A program made the position numbers and the translations under genes. A model generated the notes under the pieces. The model did no database searches. It was not told where the DNA came from and saw only the letters and a list, made by a program, of their open reading frames with translations. Positions 39,389-50,915 of a stretch of 64,000 nt of DNA are shown one piece after another. Origin of the DNA: Trichaptum fuscoviolaceum (taxonomy: Eukaryota; Basidiomycota; Agaricomycetes; Hymenochaetales; Trichaptaceae); the NCBI GenBank assembly GCA_910574455.1, contig CAJSYZ010000004.1, forward strand, positions 4,970,599-5,034,598. Reading direction: 5' to 3'. How positions within the stretch are numbered: position 1 is the first letter of the stretch; the number at the start of each line of letters is the position of its first letter.

Positions 39389-41468
39389 ATGGCGTTCTCT
39401 CTCCTGTTATCTGTTGTGTTCGCTCTGTACATCGCGAAAAGGGTGTGGGTCGTAGTACAAGCGAACAAGGTATGTCGATTTAGCTCAGGCTGCTCCAAGG
39501 CCTCTAGTAAACCAATTTCGTTACAGAATGACGAACGTTTCCGGAGACAATACACTACAATAATGCCATTGTCAATAGTCGGCTCCCTTCTACCGACAAC
39601 TTGGTGGAATCTCGGTCTTAAATTCATTTGGCGGGACAAATATAGCCGTAAGATAACGCCAAGTTTCAAATTCTGTCAGTAGTTTATCTGATACTTACTT
39701 TCAGTCTACCTCGATGTCGAACTCAAGACAAAGCTGATTGTGCCACTTCTATATGGAACTGAACTACTCTACTCAACGAATTTAGCTACATTTCGACAAC
39801 TACTCGGCAATAATAGTTCTTTTTTAAAACCAGAAGCTTCATATACTGATTTACAGTCCGTATCTTCCTAATTATGTCCATGCCATCAAAAATAATTTAT
39901 CTATTGTACAGGTTTATGGGAGTGAATGTGGTTGCTTCAGAGGGCGAGGTCTGGAAGCGCCATCGGCGGATTGTAGCACCCGCGTTCAACTATACGACGT
40001 ATCAGAATGTTTGGTCGACGACCGCGAGTGTTTACCATTCTATGGTTGAGAAGGAAGGGTGGGCAACTGTTCAGGAAGCTCGCGTTGCAGATACGAATCT
40101 CATCACCCACAAGGTAAGCAATCGAGTTGCTCGTGAAGGAAAGCTGCTTAATTTCTCTTTAGTTGGCCCTCTTCGTCGTTTCCATCGTAGGCTTCGGTAT
40201 CCCGATGTCCTGGGACATGGCGGATCGCGACGAAGGCGGGTGCCTCACCATTCAAGGCATGGTATTCCGCGTGTCGCAATCCATCCTTATGCGGTCCCGC
40301 ACGCCGAAGTGGGCTTACAACTTAGGCATCAAAGGCGTTAGCGAATGCGATGAGGCTTATACAGCTTTCGAGAAGTTTATGGTTGAGCGTATCGCTGCGA
40401 GAGAGGATGATCTTCGGAAGCTGCAATCATTGGAGGAAGTCGATGGTGATGTCAACGAGGGTATCAGAGATGTGTTCGGACGACTAGTGAACGCTCGGCT
40501 CTCGGATGGGAAGCTAGCGCTCACAGACAGTGAAATCATAGGAAATTGTTTTATTTTGGTGTTTGCAGGTCACGGTACGCTCATCCCTAACTTACATCCA
40601 AACTTTTCTGATTTTACTGTTGCACAGAAACCACGGCATATACGCTATCGGCCACCCTGGCTTTACTGGCTCTATTTCCGGAAGCGCAAGAATGGGTCTA
40701 CACTTCCATCGAAAAGGTTCTGGGTAGTCGAGATCCAGTAAGTCAGGGCGAGAAATGTACAGATTATCAATACTTATCATTGCTCGTAGACGTTCGATGA
40801 TTTCGATGATCTTGATGATGTTCTCGCATGTTTCTACGAAACACTGCGAATGTTTCGTGAGTGAATCCTCGTCCGATGAAATGCCTCAACAAAGCGCTGA
40901 TTTCCTGTTGACATTAGCTGCGGCATACCTCATGATTCGAGAGGCGCATTCAGATACAATCCTTCGACTACCTAGGACTGACAACCCGGACCTCGTGGAG
41001 GAGGTGCCCGTCAAGAAAGGTACAAATGTCGTCATGGACTTCGTGGGCATAGGTATATCCTGTTTTTCATCCATTAGACTCCTTATTCAATCTTTTACAG
41101 GCTACGATTCTCAAACATTCCCGGATCCGGAATCCTTCCAGCCTTGGAGGTGGTCGAAGACTAAGACCGAAGACGGCGAATCCACCGCCAACGCTAGAGA
41201 GGCTAGCGAAGTATCCTCGTCCAACGCAGCAACAGCATTAGAGGGGTTCACCGGCTTCTCATTTGGCCCACGTACTTGCCTCGGGCACAAGTTCGCCAAG
41301 ATTGAAGCTGTTGCGTTTTTGACGCATCTGATCAAGGACTGGAGAATCGAGCCGGACCTGCGAAATGATGAGACTACTCAAGACTGGAAGAAGAGGGCCC
41401 TTGAACCAGGCTTTGGCATAACTATGACATTCGAAAAGATTCCTGTCAAACTTGAGCGAAGAAAGTAA
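39389..41468 (+). CDS. Cytochrome P450 monooxygenase, copy B
   Basis: Close duplicate of the P450 at 31332. Exons 39389-39469, 39527-39647, 39705-39855, 39912-40113, 40163-40574, 40628-40737, 40790-40856, 40918-41052 and 41101-41468 have exactly the same nine lengths as copy A and give 548 aa. The N-terminal anchor (MAFSLLLSVVFALYI), WKRHRRIVAPAFN, AGHETT, ETLR, FQPWRW and the haem loop FSFGPRTCLGHKF are intact. Differences from copy A are mostly conservative, with no stops or frameshifts, so both appear under coding constraint. It converges on AAA+ copy B with 262 nt between stops, repeating the arrangement of module A. Confidence 0.92.
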
Positions 41469-41730
41469 GGCGCTGCATTTGTATGTACTGTATATCACTA
41501 GACCCAATCATCTTGCCCGATGCTTGCTCGATGATGACGATTGAATCGTTTCTTCGACTACCCTACTATTTAATTGTGTGAGAGGGCCGCTACTAGTATA
41601 TCTTCGCACAACTAAGAAATAGATACTAGATTTAGATCCCATTCGACACATCGAGGAATATTTCTTCAGCCCCACTTACAGCAGTCAAATTTAACACGAG
41701 CATCATACGCTCGAACTTACAGGGGTCAAC

Positions 41731-44707
41731 TTACGCAATCGGAGGCTTCACTTGAAGCACTATTTTGCCCTCGTCGTCGGTTGTAAAGTAGGCAGAAGAA
41801 CTTGTGGAAAAGGGTTACAAATAGGTCTTGATCGAAGATGCTGGGAGAGACTTACTTATGCTTCAAATCGCCTCGAACATGCGCATCTGCTAGCACGTTT
41901 ACCGCAATGTGTTGAATCTCGTGTATAATTGAACGTGCGCCGAACTTTTGATCATACGACTTGGCTAGTTTCTGGACGACTATCATGAGTGTTAGTAAGA
42001 AACGATTACTGAAACAGACGGAAGCGGGACGAACCATCCATAGACCAGCTGAGATCGATGCAATCTTTTTCGTATGCAATTTGTTTCCAGTAGTTCAATT
42101 GACTTGTTACGAGTTCAAGAACTTGCTCGTCGTCAAATGGCAAGAAGAAGACAGTTTGGTTGATCCGTCCGATGAGCTCATCACGCTTGAAGCATTCTTT
42201 GAGAATTGGTTGAATTTCACGACCGAAATCTCCAAGGATACGGTCGTATTCTTCCAGCTTGCCTGATGCGTCCGCGTCGTCAAAGGCTTTGCGAAGGATA
42301 GAGGATCTCTCCTTGATTTCGTCTGCAGCCAAGTTAGATGTCATTATAAATACGGCATTTTCGCAGTGTATTGTACCCATCTGTCGTCATATCAATTTAT
42401 TGCATTAGAAGTTAAGCCACGCGTAAGGAATTAAGCTCACTTAACTTCGAGTTCGAAATGAGGCCTTCATCGAAGATTTGCAGAAAGACAGAAAGCACGT
42501 CCGGGTGCGCCTTTTCGATCTCGTCAAGAAGAACAATTGCGGAGGAATTCAGATCTAGACCGTAAGTTAATGAGCATTTATCATCGTATCCCTGATAGCC
42601 GAGTGAGCATCGGATTTCGTTAAAGATAGAATATAGGAGGATGCGTACAACGTAGCCCTTGGGCGGCCCAGTAATATTTGCAACAGTATGCCGCTCCTGG
42701 AACTCATTCATATCTAAGCGTATGAAGCTCCGAAGCTCCACCATTTGTCGCATCTTTTCCCTCTGAGCAAAAGGAGAACAGTCTGCTATATAGGGGTAAT
42801 ATAAATGCAACGCAATCTGCTTCGCGAGCTCCGTCTTGCCTACACCTGAACCGCCGAGAAAAAGAAGCACTAGTGGCCTGTTGGGATCTATCCATCCGTT
42901 TTTTCGCAGGTTGATGGCTTTCGCGACAGTTCGTATTGGCCCCTTCTGGCCGACGACTTTTCCATTAAGATAGTTTTCAAACTCTAGAGATGCTAAATTT
43001 ATACGAAGCTATAGTGAGTTCACGTCGTAACCGGTACTAGACAACACTCACGTTCGCTAGCGGGTTCCTGGGCCTTTCCTTCCCCGTCTTCCCAATCCTC
43101 GCCACTTGCATCACTCGTGCGTTCGTCCACTTCATCATCGTTAGCTTCCTCGGCTTTTCCCTCGATTTTTGCTTCGATTTGTGCTTCGTCTACTAGTATT
43201 GTTGTCATAAACATATAGCTGACAATATATTAATAATTACCACATACCAACTTGGATGACCGGAGAACCCTTTTTCATCCTCTCTAACTCCTGGTCCCGA
43301 AGTTGGATGAAAGATCGCTTTATGTCCCGATCAAACTTGTCGCAGAATAAGTCTTCAGGCTGTCTCCCTTGCGAGTCCTTGGCCGTCCAATCCGCGCCGG
43401 CTTTAAGCAATAGCTCAATGATCTCCAGATTTGCAGTCAGGCAGGCATAATGAAGCGCCGTCGCGCCCTTGACAAATTCATGCGGATACCGGTATAATGC
43501 GAATTCATGGTCCTCACGTGAGCCTGAGTCTTCGGATCGCTTGTCCTTCACGTTTATATTCAGGATGCGAACGGCAAGTACGGCCTTGACATACGGAGTG
43601 AGTTGTCGAATCGTAGCCGCTTGTAAGATCGTGAAGCCTTGAGAAGTCCTCTCATTGACTAGGTCGGCTTTCTGAGAAAGAAGGCTGATTCCCCCAACGT
43701 TAGCCAAAGCAGAGACTAAACCAATGGACACGTTTACAGACCTTTCGAATAAGCCTTTCTTGTTTTTCTTCATTGCGTCAAAAAGAGCTTCGATCGTAAC
43801 TAATCCAGTTCATCTCAGCAGAGCAGCGTCAATAATATCAAGGACAGACTCACCTTCAAGGAATGACGACTCCCTTTCCTCACGAGCTCGCACATACTCA
43901 CAAAAAAGATCCAAAGCCTCTCCGTGCTCTTCTCCATCGAAGAAATCAAGAGGTCCTCTGTCATGGTTGTCCTGCTCTTTCATGTTTGCGCCCTTTTCGA
44001 TCACGTACTCAATAATCTTGGAGCTACCAACCAAACACGCAAGATGTAACGGCTTGACACCGCTTATCTTCATCAACCGCGCTGAATGGCCGAGCTCTTC
44101 TTCTCGAGTTTGCAATGTCGCAGGGCTGATCTTGTCCTCACCGTACGAATAGCACTCTATGGAGAGCGACACACCAAAATCTTGGCAGTGCTCAGCGACT
44201 AATTTAACCATTTCAATATCACCAGTAAGAATGGCCGCGTGAATAGGATACCAGCCATCCTTATGCTTGGTCGATGCTAAAAATGGTGCCATTTTTAAGA
44301 GCCTGTTCATGACTCAATTTGTCAAGAAGGCTCTTGCTCTTGCTTTCGATGACTTGAGGTACGTACCGAAATACTCGGTCCATATCGCGGGTCACGATAG
44401 CTTTGAAAAGCTGTCTCAGTGGGGTTCTGAAGGTCACCACGGTAGGTATTTTACGCTTCTCGTCTTCGTCTTCGTCTTCCTCCCGTGATGACGAAGGGGA
44501 CTGCGACCGCAATGGGAAGTCTTTCGAAGCAGGCCGACTGGAGGGGAGTGGTTGAGCAATATCGCCAGCCAGGCGGTTTCTACCGCTTAAGACGGAGAAA
44601 AGGACAAGGTGCAGAAGCGCCATGAGTTCAGATACCTGTATCAGAAGCCCAGAGAGAAAAGCGATAAGCGCTGAACCAATGCCCGAGTTTGCAGTGACAG
44701 CAGCCAT
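41731..44707 (-). CDS. Ankyrin-repeat ClpB/SKD3-type AAA+ disaggregase, copy B (splice donor damaged)
   Basis: Predicted ATP-dependent protein disaggregase with N-terminal ankyrin repeats. Exons 44367-44707, 43854-44302, 43248-43799, 43052-43189, 42649-42992, 42445-42591, 42035-42380, 41856-41979 and 41731-41800 give 836 aa in phase. The N-terminus is hydrophobic (SALIAFLSGLLIQV, LLHLVLFSVL), unlike copy A. Ankyrin units: GWYPIHAAILTGDIEMVK, PLHLACLVGSSKIIEYVI, ALHYACLTANLEIIELLL. AAA+: [35 protein letters not shown], end IVLQVKPPIA. Exons of 147, 346 and 124 nt match copy A exactly, which fixes the exon 6 boundary. There the donor reads TTAAGT instead of GTAAGT, and the alternative GTTAAG shifts frame. 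Read-through stops soon after Walker B. The gene may be crippled. Confidence 0.75.
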
Positions 44708-45643
44708 ACTAGTAGTAGTCGCCTATGTGATGGAGGGTAAGCAGTTGTACTGTTGTCGAGGTATTTATCGATCTCAAACTCTTTCAGCCCATTCATCTCG
44801 CTTTCATTAAGCGAGCGACTGAAAGTAGGGTAAAAGGTATGCGGTGTAATAGAATAGGTCCCATATAATTCACTGCCCAGCCTATCCATGAGATTCTGAG
44901 AAGAAAGCTGATGCTCCGTTCATTATATGAACCAATGACAACCATACCATCACGATGACATTAACTCGCTTGATGGAAAAGCTCGAGTCGACAGAAGGTG
45001 AGACGACATCGATTCGAGGAAGCTATGTAAAGTGAAGTCATGAGTGCTATAGACATAGCTGATACCTGCCATCAGATTGATCCGCCAAACCTCATTGGGT
45101 TGGGAGTGAAAAACATCAGTATCCGACTCCGCCGAGTACCCTCATATGCCAATCGATAGCGATTGCGCCAGCTACAGAGACCAACCGCAATATTAGCTGA
45201 AGGCCGGCGGATAGCCCATGCATTCCCAGACGGCTGCCTCAAGGCGAAGGTGATGAAGACTCGGAGGTTGAAATTTCGCAAGTTAAGTCTCGACTCTCAC
45301 TAGGAGTCACAGTCGTAGCAAAAATCAGCAGGTAAGACGAGTGGAGTAGGGACGGCGATGTTCAAGATCATTGAAAAAGATAAAAAGAACGTAGCATTGA
45401 AGGAGGAAAATCAAGGTCTGCAGGTCCGACGCGTAGTACTAGAACCGTGACACACGGGAAGTCATTGGCACGTGCTTGGTCACATTTCAAGTTCAGCCTG
45501 CACCGCGTCGCGACGCGCGAACAAACACGACCAAGCTCGGCTCAATGGGCGACTTTTCAGTTTACCACCATTCGACTCTCTTTTGCTCATTCCTCTTGCT
45601 CGCCGACGTCGACGTTGTCGACTACGTTTCTTCTTGCTGAGAA
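44708..45643. promoter_or_regulatory. Divergent promoter region of AAA+ copy B and PIF1
   Basis: 936 nt between divergent starts, with no gene. Parts at ~45060-45180 and ~45434-45500 recur upstream of AAA+ copy A, where no PIF1 gene follows. Confidence 0.5.
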
Positions 45644-47939
45644 ATGTACTCCGGTCTTAAGACAGTCAAACGTGACTGGTCCGACAATGGAACTCCAGTC
45701 GAACCCCCTGAAGTCAACAAGGCGACCACTTCAGCAACAATTTCCTTAAACCTAAGCCCACGCTCGAAACGAATGGCGGCCATACAAGCTAGCCTCGACG
45801 AAATGAGGCATGAATCCCAAGTCCTGAAGTCATCAACAATAACCAACTCAACGTCTATCACGGCCTCGTCTGTTTCAAAGAGTGTCATGCAACGGGCAAT
45901 CTCGTCCTCCAGCAATACATCGAAGCGTAGTTCACCGGAGTCCTCACAAGACGCTGACATCTCAGCAAAGAAAAGAAGAGTGCTTCCTTCCAGTTTCACG
46001 AAGGAGGAAGAGCACAAGCGAACTTCAAAGCCGTCCAGCTTGCGCGCCAACATCGACACGTTGTCTGAACGGACGAATGTGCTGAAGAAGGAAAAGCAAA
46101 AGGCTACCGAGAAGCCTGCTGCGATTTTTCTCAGCAAAGAGCAAATTCGCATTCTTGAGCTGGTTCAGAGTGGTCATAGTCTTTTCTATACCGGTAGTGC
46201 AGGTACGCTTTTCTTCATCGAAGATTATTCCTTTCATTCTGACCTTAATATGCAGGGACTGGAAAGTCGGTCTTACTCCGTGAAATAATTAAAACCATGA
46301 GGAGGAAATATGTCAATGCGCCTGATGCAGTCGCGATTACTGCAAGCACAGGTACGTTTGCAAGCCTTATTTCCTTTGACGTGCTAAACAACGTATATGC
46401 GTAGGTATTGCTGCGTGCAACATTGGAGGCGTAACCATCCACTCGTTCTCGGGAATAGGTTTAGGTGTTGAGACTGCGGAACAATTGGCTACGAAGATAA
46501 GGAAAAACAAGAAAGCCATGAGTAGATGGCAGCGGACTAAGGTTCTCATCATTGATGAAGGTAAGTCGTCAAATATAGGTATTCATGAACGTGCTTACGT
46601 GAAGCTTCACAGTTTCTATGGTGGACGGTGACCTATTCGACAAGCTAGTCCGCATTGGTAGCATCCTCAGGAAGAGGACGGAGCCGTTTGGTGGCATTCA
46701 AGTGGGTTTTATCTTTTGAACCCTCTTTCTTTGCTAAGTCCTTCATTAGGTCATCGTAACGGGCGATTTCTTCCAGCTCCCTCCTGTCATGAAAGGCGGT
46801 AATCCAAAGTTTGCGTTTGAGGCGGAAAAATGGGGTGAAACGATTAAGGAGCATACTTACAATCTCACTAAAGTTTTCCGTCAGAAGGATCAACGTAAGT
46901 CATTCAAATAGCTAATTTACTCGTGTGCTGATCACCATGTCAGAATTTGTCGACATGCTGAACGAGATGCGCTTCGGTCGATTGACTTCTGCGTCGATAA
47001 ACAAATTCAAATCGTTGTCCCGGGAGATCATCTATGACGACGGTATGGGTGCCACAGAGCTGTATGTTACTTTCCTAAAGACATCTTTCATACTACTGAA
47101 CATTGCTTAACAGTTTCCCGCGTCGTGAAGATGTCGATCGGTCCAACCTAACACGTATGCAGCGTCTACAGACAGAACAGCACACCTATCGTGCTAGTGA
47201 CGGTGGGACAATCACCGATCCGAACCAACGGGAAAAGATGCTGTCAAACTTCATGGCTCCAACTCAGTTGACTTTGAAAATCGATGCGCAAGTGATGCTC
47301 ATCAAGAACCTTGACGAGACCCTGGTCAACGGAAGCATGGGTCGTGTCGTACGATTCATCGATCCTGCACAGGCAAAGGATGAATCGATTCTCCCTCCTG
47401 GAGAGGACGGTGAAAAGAAGAAGCCGAAGAAGACGGGTCAGCTGTGGCCGGTGGTCGCTTTCAACATTCCCGGGGGATACATCAAAGAGGTGATGATGAT
47501 ACCCGAAAGCTTCAAGGTGGAGCTTCCAAACGGAGAAGTACAAGTCAGCCGTACACAGGTTGTTAAAGTCTTTATCCTTATGCTACACATATTCAAAAAT
47601 ATTTCAGTTACCTTTGATCCTGGCGTGGGCCATGTCGATCCACAAATCGCAAGGCCAGACTCTTGAGCGAGTGAAGGTTGACCTCGGCAAAGTTTTCGAG
47701 AAGGGTTGGTGCTATGCTATTTGTAACTCTGTCCGATTCTGACTTCGCATTCGCAGGGCAAGCTTATGTCGCTCTCTCCCGAGCAACGTCTTTGGAAGGC
47801 CTGCAGGTCCTGAACTTCGACGCCAACAAGGTAACTTCGATATCAGCACGTTCGATAATGCCTTACTAATGGCTACTTTTAGGTAATGGCGCACTCGAAG
47901 GTCGTGGAGTGGAGCAAATCACTGCAGGTTATTTCATAG
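45644..47939 (+). CDS. pif1: PIF1-family 5'-3' DNA helicase
   Basis: Superfamily 1B helicase acting on telomeres, G-quadruplexes, replication forks or mitochondrial DNA. Exons 45644-46202, 46256-46351, 46405-46560, 46613-46701, 46750-46894, 46944-47061, 47114-47558, 47608-47704, 47757-47830 and 47883-47939 give 611 aa with every junction in phase. A ~180-aa Ser/Lys-rich N-terminus precedes Walker A ([13 protein letters not shown]). Other motifs are [58 protein letters not shown] and YVALSRA. All helicase motifs are intact. No clear nuclear or mitochondrial targeting signal was identified. Divergently transcribed from AAA+ copy B. Confidence 0.93.
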
Positions 47940-48276
47940 TTTGTCTCATAAGATTTTTTCGTAGCCTGGATGTCGCTGATATGGGGATAAAGTACGGCTG
48001 TCAAACTATAACGTGTACATGTATGTATGTGTATTTATTACATGTAGTTCATCTGAGTAAAATACAGTCAAATGCTTCTTGTCCTTTGAGATATGTAAGC
48101 TTCCTCGAGCTCAGACGACTCTTGGGTTGGTACGGCGCTCGCCCGACAATAGAGTCACCGAGAAATTCTATTTCGGCCGATGCCAGTGGTAAGTACTAGT
48201 AATCATTTTCGCACGATAGTGATTGTTCAATGTGGCCGTCCTCTCGAATTCAATCTCTACCACGACTACCACCATC
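47940..48276. other. Short intergenic region, no gene seen
   Basis: 337 nt of PIF1 3' flank and promoter of the next small gene. An alternative in-frame ATG at 48223 would extend that protein by 18 residues. Confidence 0.4.
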
Positions 48277-48723
48277 ATGTCGCCAGACACCTATGAATTA
48301 TCTATCATATCATTCTCGCGCGGCGCACATCCTGATACCCGGGAAATGCTTAAGCCTCACTGGACATTTCATATCAATACTCTCAACACTCACACAATCT
48401 TCCACGAACTAGAAGGATCTGCTAAAAACTATCGATATAATGGTGCACAAAAGAGAATCCTCGTCAAATCAGACGATGTTGACAAGATGGTGCGCATTGG
48501 ATCAATTCCAGCTGACAAGCTTGATTACGTGGAGGAATTATTCGAGAATGTGGAGCCGCGCAATTCCATTGAAGCGGGCGCATGGACAGAATGGGGGGAC
48601 TATAGAGGTTGTCGCGCTTGGTGCTTGGATGCGCTTGCGCCTCTTAAAGAGGCTGGGCTCGTGGATGGGCATGTCACTCCCGAATCTGTGAAGGCGGCCT
48701 TGAAACCCCGGTGGGAATCATAG
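48277..48723 (+). CDS. Small uncharacterised fungal protein, paralogue 1
   Basis: 148 aa, single exon. I do not recognise a named function. The protein has alternating hydrophobic beta-like segments (YELSIISFSRG, HWTFHINTLN), a central KMVRIGSI and a conserved C-terminal block TEWGDYRGCRAWCLDAL followed by a helix. The block is shared with the gene on the opposite strand (TEWGYYRGCRALCLDA), so the pair are paralogues. The start at 48277 is preferred because it aligns with the paralogue; the frame is open back to an ATG at 48223. No signal peptide or membrane span. Confidence 0.75.
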   Translation: MSPDTYELSIISFSRGAHPDTREMLKPHWTFHINTLNTHTIFHELEGSAKNYRYNGAQKRILVKSDDVDKMVRIGSIPADKLDYVEELFENVEPRNSIEAGAWTEWGDYRGCRAWCLDALAPLKEAGLVDGHVTPESVKAALKPRWES

Positions 48724-49135
48724 ATTGGTAGTGGTGAGTAACACTTTATAGAACTTGAACAGTGATCCTCCCTTTTGACGCTCTAAGCCTAAACGTCACG
48801 ATAGTGTCTACATTTTCACGGATCATTTAACGCGACTGCACATGCATAAATCTTTACGTGATTTTGAGGCCCCTGTACACGGTTTCCGAATCAATCAGTG
48901 TAAAGTCTTGGATTCATCCAGCAGCATGAGATGGCGACACATCATTCTTGCATTCTTTCGTAGACATGTTTAGGCATTCTTCGAAGCCCTACTACTCGTA
49001 CAAATCATAAGTGGGAAAACTACATAGGTACGGTTACCAAAACAGATGTGAATCACGTCAATAACTAGCAAGCACACTGGTGGGGAGGCTGCTCAGTGAG
49101 GACGTTTGTCGGGATTATAATATAACTTACAAGTT
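48724..49135. other. Convergent spacer between the small paralogues
   Basis: 412 nt, no coding potential or obvious repeat seen. Confidence 0.45.
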
Positions 49136-49576
49136 CTAATTTGCAGTTGTGTCCCAGTCTGGCTTGAGGGCAGCCTTGAAGATATCGGTGGTTATGCCGC
49201 CATCGATGAACCCTGCCTTCCTGAGAGGCTCGGTCGCGTCAAGGCACAACGCACGACAACCTCTATAGTATCCCCATTCCGTCAACGCATTAGCTGCGAT
49301 GTTATTACGGATAGGAACATGGTCGAAGAGAGAATCGAGTTCAGCTCCAATGCGGACAATCTTGTCTTTCGACTTGGAGGTCAAGAGAATCTGCTTCTCC
49401 TCCCCTCCATAATAGTACTGTCCAGGCGTTCCAGAGAGCTGAAAGAACAGGGTACGTGCTTGCTTGTTATCAAGGTGAAATGACCAGTGAGGGTTCAAAG
49501 GCATGTTCGTGGCGGGATCGGTTCCACGGGAGTAAGAGACAATGGATAGAGTGAAGCCTTCTTTGTAGTTCGACAT
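49136..49576 (-). CDS. Small uncharacterised fungal protein, paralogue 2
   Basis: 146 aa, single exon, tail-to-tail with the previous gene. It shares PHWSFHLDN, QILLTSKSKDKIVRIG, IRNNIAANALTEWGYYRGCRALCLDA and a C-terminal AALKP.W. Sequence drift is substantial, so the duplication is not recent. The invariant Trp, Arg and two Cys in the C-terminal block look structural. No known domain is recognised; function unknown. Confidence 0.75.
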   Translation of the reverse strand: MSNYKEGFTLSIVSYSRGTDPATNMPLNPHWSFHLDNKQARTLFFQLSGTPGQYYYGGEEKQILLTSKSKDKIVRIGAELDSLFDHVPIRNNIAANALTEWGYYRGCRALCLDATEPLRKAGFIDGGITTDIFKAALKPDWDTTAN

Positions 49577-50065
49577 ACTTCGACGTGATGCGGTGGACTC
49601 AGGACGAGACTTCGTTATTTCGTTGTTTGTTGGGCTTCGAGAGTCGGAGGGGACGATACTTATCGCTTTTTGAGTACATGTTCTGCACCCTCATAACTAA
49701 TACCAATTCCAGTACGGAGATGTTTCACTGCCACTGGCACCTTCTCCCAGATATCCGCAACATGCACTTACTCGTTTATGTGACAGATTTATGGTTGATC
49801 TTTGTGCTGTGCCTATCAGGTTAGGGTCTTAGGGGCTGACATTTTGGCTCGGTAAGTGTATAAAATCGTTCCATCACTCTTCGGCGAATGACTTGCCACC
49901 AAACTATGGAAGCGAAATCTGTAATACATCTCAACCAATACCCAACATAACTCTGGAATACACCCGCAGCCCATTTTGTCAAGGAAAATGGTACAGAATC
50001 TATGCGGTCTGAAGTTTTTAATTCGTAATAGAGCTCGATATATTTTAATACATAGACACTACCCA
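49577..50065. other. Spacer between small paralogue 2 and the APH-like gene
   Basis: 489 nt. The minus-strand frame 49821-50093 lies directly downstream of the APH-like gene and overlaps its 3' end; it could be an extra C-terminal exon, but no splice join in phase was found. Otherwise no gene. Confidence 0.35.
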
Positions 50066-50797
50066 TCAAAGTATAAAATAGTTTACTGACCAATCATTTA
50101 TACGCTCCTCCTCGTAACACTCCATGATTTTCTTGGCGCAGTCTCGCCAGATCGGATTTGGTGGACCACCATAAAACGCCTTATTGTACTCCCAGTACTC
50201 GGGCCAGAAGCCGGCCATCTCCCAGTCAATAATACCGTTGACCGTTGCTGTCTCAGGGTCAATGAATATGTGTTTCTCGTACAAGTCGGCATGCGAAAAC
50301 ACAATCGGATGATCGTCTCGAAACTTCGGCCGCCAGATTGCTTTGATTCGGCTCATAAGAAGCTCGATGAATTCGCTCTCTGACGACAATGGTCCGAAGG
50401 GGAAGCCGTCTCCAACACGATGGTCCATTGCGGGGCCACCAGAGCAGGATTCTATCCAACCAAGGTGAGGCTGAGGAAGAGTCCGCATTTCCTCGATGTA
50501 GCTCCTGGGTTGCGAGATGACAGACGCTTGTTGTTCTTCGGTCAGTTTAGGCCAAGCTACATGCAAGCGGTCTCCAGGGAAGAACTCCATGATGAGTTCG
50601 CCCTTCTCGGGATGGTCTCCGCTATGTTGAATTCCATATACTTCTGGGACAGGTATAGAAGTAGAAGAACGGATAAACTTGGTCGCTTCAGCTTCTCATT
50701 TCAGGAAGATCAACCAGCCGCTCTTAGCAATTTTACTGGGGGAGATGCGCGTAACGTTTTCTGTGATTTGTACTGGATAGTTCAAGTTGGTTTTCAT
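50066..50797 (-). CDS. Short APH-fold phosphotransferase/kinase-like protein
   Basis: Belongs to the aminoglycoside/choline-kinase-like fold, which is very expanded in Agaricomycetes with mostly unknown substrates. Exons 50737-50797 and 50066-50694, joined over a 42-nt intron, give 229 aa. Visible are the N-lobe strand and helix (ATKFIRSSTSIPVPEVYG), hinge ELIMEFFPGDRL, catalytic loop FSHADLYEKHIFID (Asp of HxDL) and the metal-binding IIDWEMAGFWPEYWEY. The canonical Gly loop and Lys strand are short or missing, so it is an N-terminally reduced member. The C-terminal end (INDWSVNYFIL) is uncertain. Confidence 0.7.
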
Positions 50798-50915
50798 CGT
50801 GAAAGAGAAGATACTAGAGTCTAATGGCAATTTATGTGGCGGTTCAAGTAGTAGTGGACTAAACCAGTTTTCACGCTCAAAACGGACGTTAACATTAGCT
50901 ACGTAATCCCCTGGC

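Noticed and set aside
49821..50093. 90-residue minus-strand frame after the APH-like gene
   Set aside because: Could be a terminal exon, but available GT-AG joins either shift frame or create an immediate stop.
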